A stretch of 64,000 nt of DNA. It comes from Beta vulgaris subsp. vulgaris. Taxonomy: Eukaryota > Streptophyta > Magnoliopsida > Caryophyllales > Amaranthaceae. A program made the position numbers and the translations under genes. Below the pieces are notes generated by a model that saw only the letters and a list, made by a program, of their open reading frames with translations, was not told where the DNA came from and did no database searches. This document shows positions 60,747 through 64,000 of the stretch, piece after piece. The number at the start of each line of letters is the position of its first letter. Within the stretch, counting starts at the first letter, position 1. The stretch is taken from the NCBI RefSeq assembly GCF_026745355.1, contig NC_079202.1:51586155-51650154 (forward strand), in the 5' to 3' direction.

Positions 60747-63700
60747 ATGGTGTACTTCAAAGAATTTAAGCACGGCGATGACATTCATCTTTCTTTAATT
60801 GACAATGAAGAAGATGATCTACGAACTGGCATTACTTTTGTTATTCACAAATCATTGCTTCGTCCTGATGGCATGCATACACACATTAACAAAGGATCTT
60901 TACTGAGTGAAATGTCAGTAAAGGTGAGCAAGGGGTCCCACGACGTAACTCCGATGTATGTCCTTAAAAGCACTGTTCGAGACAACTTTGAGCTTCCTAC
61001 GTCTTCATCGATGCTTGGTCGCAGAATCATTTCAGGTTCGGTGCGGTGGGGCTCTAAAAGTTTGAGGATCTCGGGCGAGGCGGTTTACCTGCCCGGTTAT
61101 TGGGAGTGGACTGAGGATGTTTTGTCTCGTTTTGGGTCAATTCTCGACTCTTGTTCTATTTACCCTGCAGTCCAAGCTTCTCTTTTTCTGTATGACAAGA
61201 ACCCAGACATCATTCGCTCATTTTGTGAGAGCTGGTGTCCTACTAGTAATACACTTCATACCATGACTGGCGAGTGGTCTATTTCATTGTGGGACTTGTA
61301 CAAGTTTGGAGGGTTACCCATCGTCGGAAAAATTTATGATGAGACAGTCCCTAGCTACAACATCATGCGTGCTCGAGACAAAGAGGGCAGACGATTACTA
61401 TCTCAAGCTTGTGAGATACTGTTTGTTGTTTATCATACCCTAACAAAGGACCCCACTCTAGGAAAGGTGTGAGCGCTCAAAGCTGGATTGATTTTTGGTG
61501 TAAACAGAAGAGAGTTCACAAGGAGCCTACCAAGAGGCGCAGATACTCTGAGTCTCGCCCAAAATTTACTGCTAATCCAAGCGTAAACATTGAAACCCAG
61601 CCGATTGTTTGGGAGAAAGCAGAATCAGATATGTTTAACCTTCTTGGACTCAAAGGTGTGAATAGGAGGACAACACTTATGTTGCTGCCTTTATATCTTG
61701 TTGGTTATGCACTTTTGTGTTGCCTGACTCTGAAGAGAGGTTGATTAGACCGAGCACTTTTGAGATTGCTGTCTTGATGGCATGTGGGCACACCTTTAGT
61801 CTTGCCGTTCCAGTGCTTCCAGTATATATCGCGGTCTGAATGCTATTGCAAGCGCTCCGAAACCAGCTTATTCAAAGACCTTCTTCCCAGCACATTACCT
61901 TTATGGTTGGTTAGCATATTATTTCAACACTCACCATGACGCCGACCCTGTCCCACCTGGTCCTTGGATGGTTATATATTCGGGTGCACAAGGATCAAAA
62001 TTCTTTAACGGAGATGATGCTCATAGTCTTATACATGCAGGGGCGTCAATTAACGTGGGTTGCACCATGTTGAACAAGAACAAACATGACCTTTTGCATG
62101 ATGACGGTCAACTAGACCCTGTCAAATTCAGTTATATGGTTTCTCTTCGATCAGGTTACCTCGTCTTGCGTTCCTGCGACAAGTTTCATGTTGAACCTTA
62201 CTCCCCACATCGATTTGCACGACAGTTTGGCTATTGCCAAGATTACACTGGCTTACTGCGTCGTGATGTACAAGAACGGCAGGTGTCTTACTATGAAGCT
62301 TTGCGTTATTGGACGCTGCTTTTGTTTACGGAAAACCAGTCTCGTGTTTTTACACCATGCCAATCACTAGACTGGAAAAACTTGGTGACATCTGAATTTG
62401 CTAGCTGGTGGCCTAAAGTGTCTATTGGGGATTTGAGGAAGAATGTTGAAATGCTTTGTTCAAGCGCCCTGACTGATGCATCAAAGTACAAGCACGGTCC
62501 ACGACATAATGATGGAAAGCGTTTGGAGCCGCCAAAAGATGACGATTTACGTCTTAGAGGCACTCCTGACAACCGCAGTAATAAACCAACAGCAGATCGT
62601 CATGGTTCCATTAATGGTGCAGACACTAGTGACACAGAATCCGATGTCAATTTTAAACACAAACGTAATGGGAAGAGGAAGTCAACCTCCCAGGCTCAAG
62701 GAGTTGGTGCATCGAGCTTTGCGGAGTTTTTTGATAACATACCAAATTCTCCTTTTCTTCCTACCGATCTTCATTTGGTAAGTTCGACTTCTCTTCTTTT
62801 CCTTCTTTTCCTTTAATTGCTTCCTTTTATTTATTGATTTCCTTTCAGGACGGTGACATTGACTTGGATGCGGGCATTCAAGACATTGTAGATGATAATC
62901 GGGTTGTAGAGGGCGATACCCATCCTCCAACCAGAAAAGGAAAGGAATTAAGGGTCGCCCAGGATTCGACGCATGTGGACCAAGCGAAAGAGACTCATCC
63001 AATGTCCTATCTTCATCAACTCGTAGTGAACGATCGATTCAGGGTCCCCATTCTCTTGAAGTCGCCTCTAGGGCTTTGGATATTCACCCTAACGATGTGA
63101 ACGCCTCAGATGACGCTATAAAGGGTGATCACATTCCTACTACATCTTCTAACACTTTTTGTCCAGGGCCTAATTCTTCTACCATCTTTACCAACGCTAT
63201 CAGAAGCATTGGAGCAGGCTATCTGACCATGTTGCAACAATCGCCTTTTTCTGAGATTGAGGAAAAATATGCAGAAGCTCGCATGGTGTATAAAGGCATA
63301 CAAAACCTTAAGGGTGACCCACGTCCGCTGAAGCATAAGGTTGATTCCTATTTTTGGTCTGTCAAGACTTATCTTGCTTTAGAGGCAAAGTTGCAGGGCG
63401 CCAGCGGTCAGAGCAGGTGGAGCATGACATGCGTGCTCAGTCAGAGTTGCTGAAACAAGCTGAGTCCGATTTTGTTAAAGAGCAAGAGAAGCAAAAACTA
63501 TTAGAGGAACATGATGCAACAGTCACAAAAAGGGTAAGTGATCTAGAAGCTGAGTTACAAAAAGCTTGTGAGGAGAAAGTTCATTTATCTGATGAGTTGG
63601 CGGCTAACAAAACCCGTTTGACGTCCTATGAAGAACAAATAAAGGCTGTGAAACAAACCCTGGATGAGTTAGCAGCAACACCATCTTTGAGTACTGATGA

Positions 63701-63779
63701 GATTTCCCAACTCGAACAACATAGGGTGAACCTTCTCGAACTACAATCTGCGATCAAACCCTTTGAGTGGATGGATTGA
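60747..63779 (+). pseudogene. Plant mobile domain (PMD) protein, frameshifted
   Basis: Protein of the aminotransferase-like plant mobile domain family, found in host MAIL/MAIN genes and in transposons. The ATG at 60,747 follows a splice acceptor (TTTTTTTTCAG). The PMD signature GEWSISLWDLYKFGGLPIVG is at about 61,270-61,330, then CWLCTFVLP-like and IRPSTFEIA segments, a basic linker, an intron at 62,778-62,848 (TTG/GTAAGT...TTTCAG/GAC), and a C-terminal coiled coil of about 120 residues from 63,410 to the stop. The frame breaks near 61,470 (an extra TG), 61,665, 61,820, 63,005 and 63,400. Between breaks the frames are clean, so it is either a very young pseudogene or an intact gene spoiled by sequence errors. 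Confidence 0.75.
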
Positions 63780-63860
63780 GACTGAACACATATTTTGTTT
63801 TATTTGCTTTTATTTTTTTATGAGATGAACGCATCGTCCCTTTTTTTTTATTTTGTTTTT

Positions 63861-63979
63861 GTTTCGCCGTTCACAGTTTATACTCTTGCGGGCCAGGAGT
63901 ATTACATAATTTTTTTGTTTTTTTTTTTTTGTTTCGCCGTTCACAGTTTATATACTTCTTGCGGGCCAGGAGTATTACA
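63861..63979. repeat. Two copies of a 3'-tail sequence separated by T-tract
   Basis: GTTTCGCCGTTCACAGTTTA followed by GCGGGCCAGGAGTATTACA occurs at 63,861-63,906 and 63,931-63,979, the second with a 3-4 base insertion. Each is followed by a long T run; the window ends in the second run. It is probably the 3'UTR of the PMD gene. Confidence 0.8.
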
Positions 63980-64000
63980 ATTTTTTTTTTTTTTTTTTTT

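Overview
This window is nuclear DNA of a flowering plant. It is AT-rich, has long introns with GT..AG borders, plant-type MITEs, CACTA elements and Ty3/Ty1 LTR elements, and two recognisable plant genes. The gene content fits a eudicot; I cannot fix the species from the sequence, and a guess of Caryophyllales would be only an impression.

Layout. 1-5,372: intergenic, with several Stowaway-type MITEs. 5,373-22,483: a Ty3 chromovirus locus. A solo-like LTR (5,373-7,896) is followed by 2.8 kb of flanking DNA and 343 bp of an older LTR. The sequence then jumps at 11,004 into the 5'-truncated interior of a Ty3 element (degraded gag, protease, RT/RNase H, integrase, chromodomain; 11,005-17,198). That interior is followed by its 3' LTR (17,199-19,715) and a second copy of the same flank. 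22,484-28,098: an older related LTR with no interior, carrying a non-autonomous CACTA element and a solo Ty1/copia LTR, each with a target-site duplication. 28,099-31,959: a coding-like fragment of unknown origin, a small hAT element, and the upstream region and leader of a MADS-box gene.

31,960-46,873 (+): a complete SOC1/AGL20-type MADS-box gene with seven coding exons and 220 codons before the stop. Its first coding intron is 11.0 kb long and packed with transposons. 47,061-48,275: a MITE and a near-perfect inverted repeat of about 490 bp. 49,637-55,229 (+): a complete uracil phosphoribosyltransferase gene with eleven coding exons, 271 residues and a probable plastid transit peptide. 56,317-58,986: a 1.33-kb tandem duplication holding an LTR-like block and a promoter-like segment. 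60,006-60,648: a minisatellite with a period of about 125 bp. 60,747-63,779 (+): a plant-mobile-domain (PMD) coding region with several frameshifts.

The two intact host genes act in unrelated processes: floral induction in the nucleus and uracil salvage, probably in the plastid. Nothing links them except position. The main genomic story is repeated restructuring by transposons: layered insertions, LTR-plus-flank duplication, and expansion of the SOC1 introns. The near-identical 5.63-kb copies at 5,373 and 17,199 differ mostly by one-base indels. This leaves open that part of the structure, and some frameshifts in the TE and PMD genes, come from assembly or base-calling errors.
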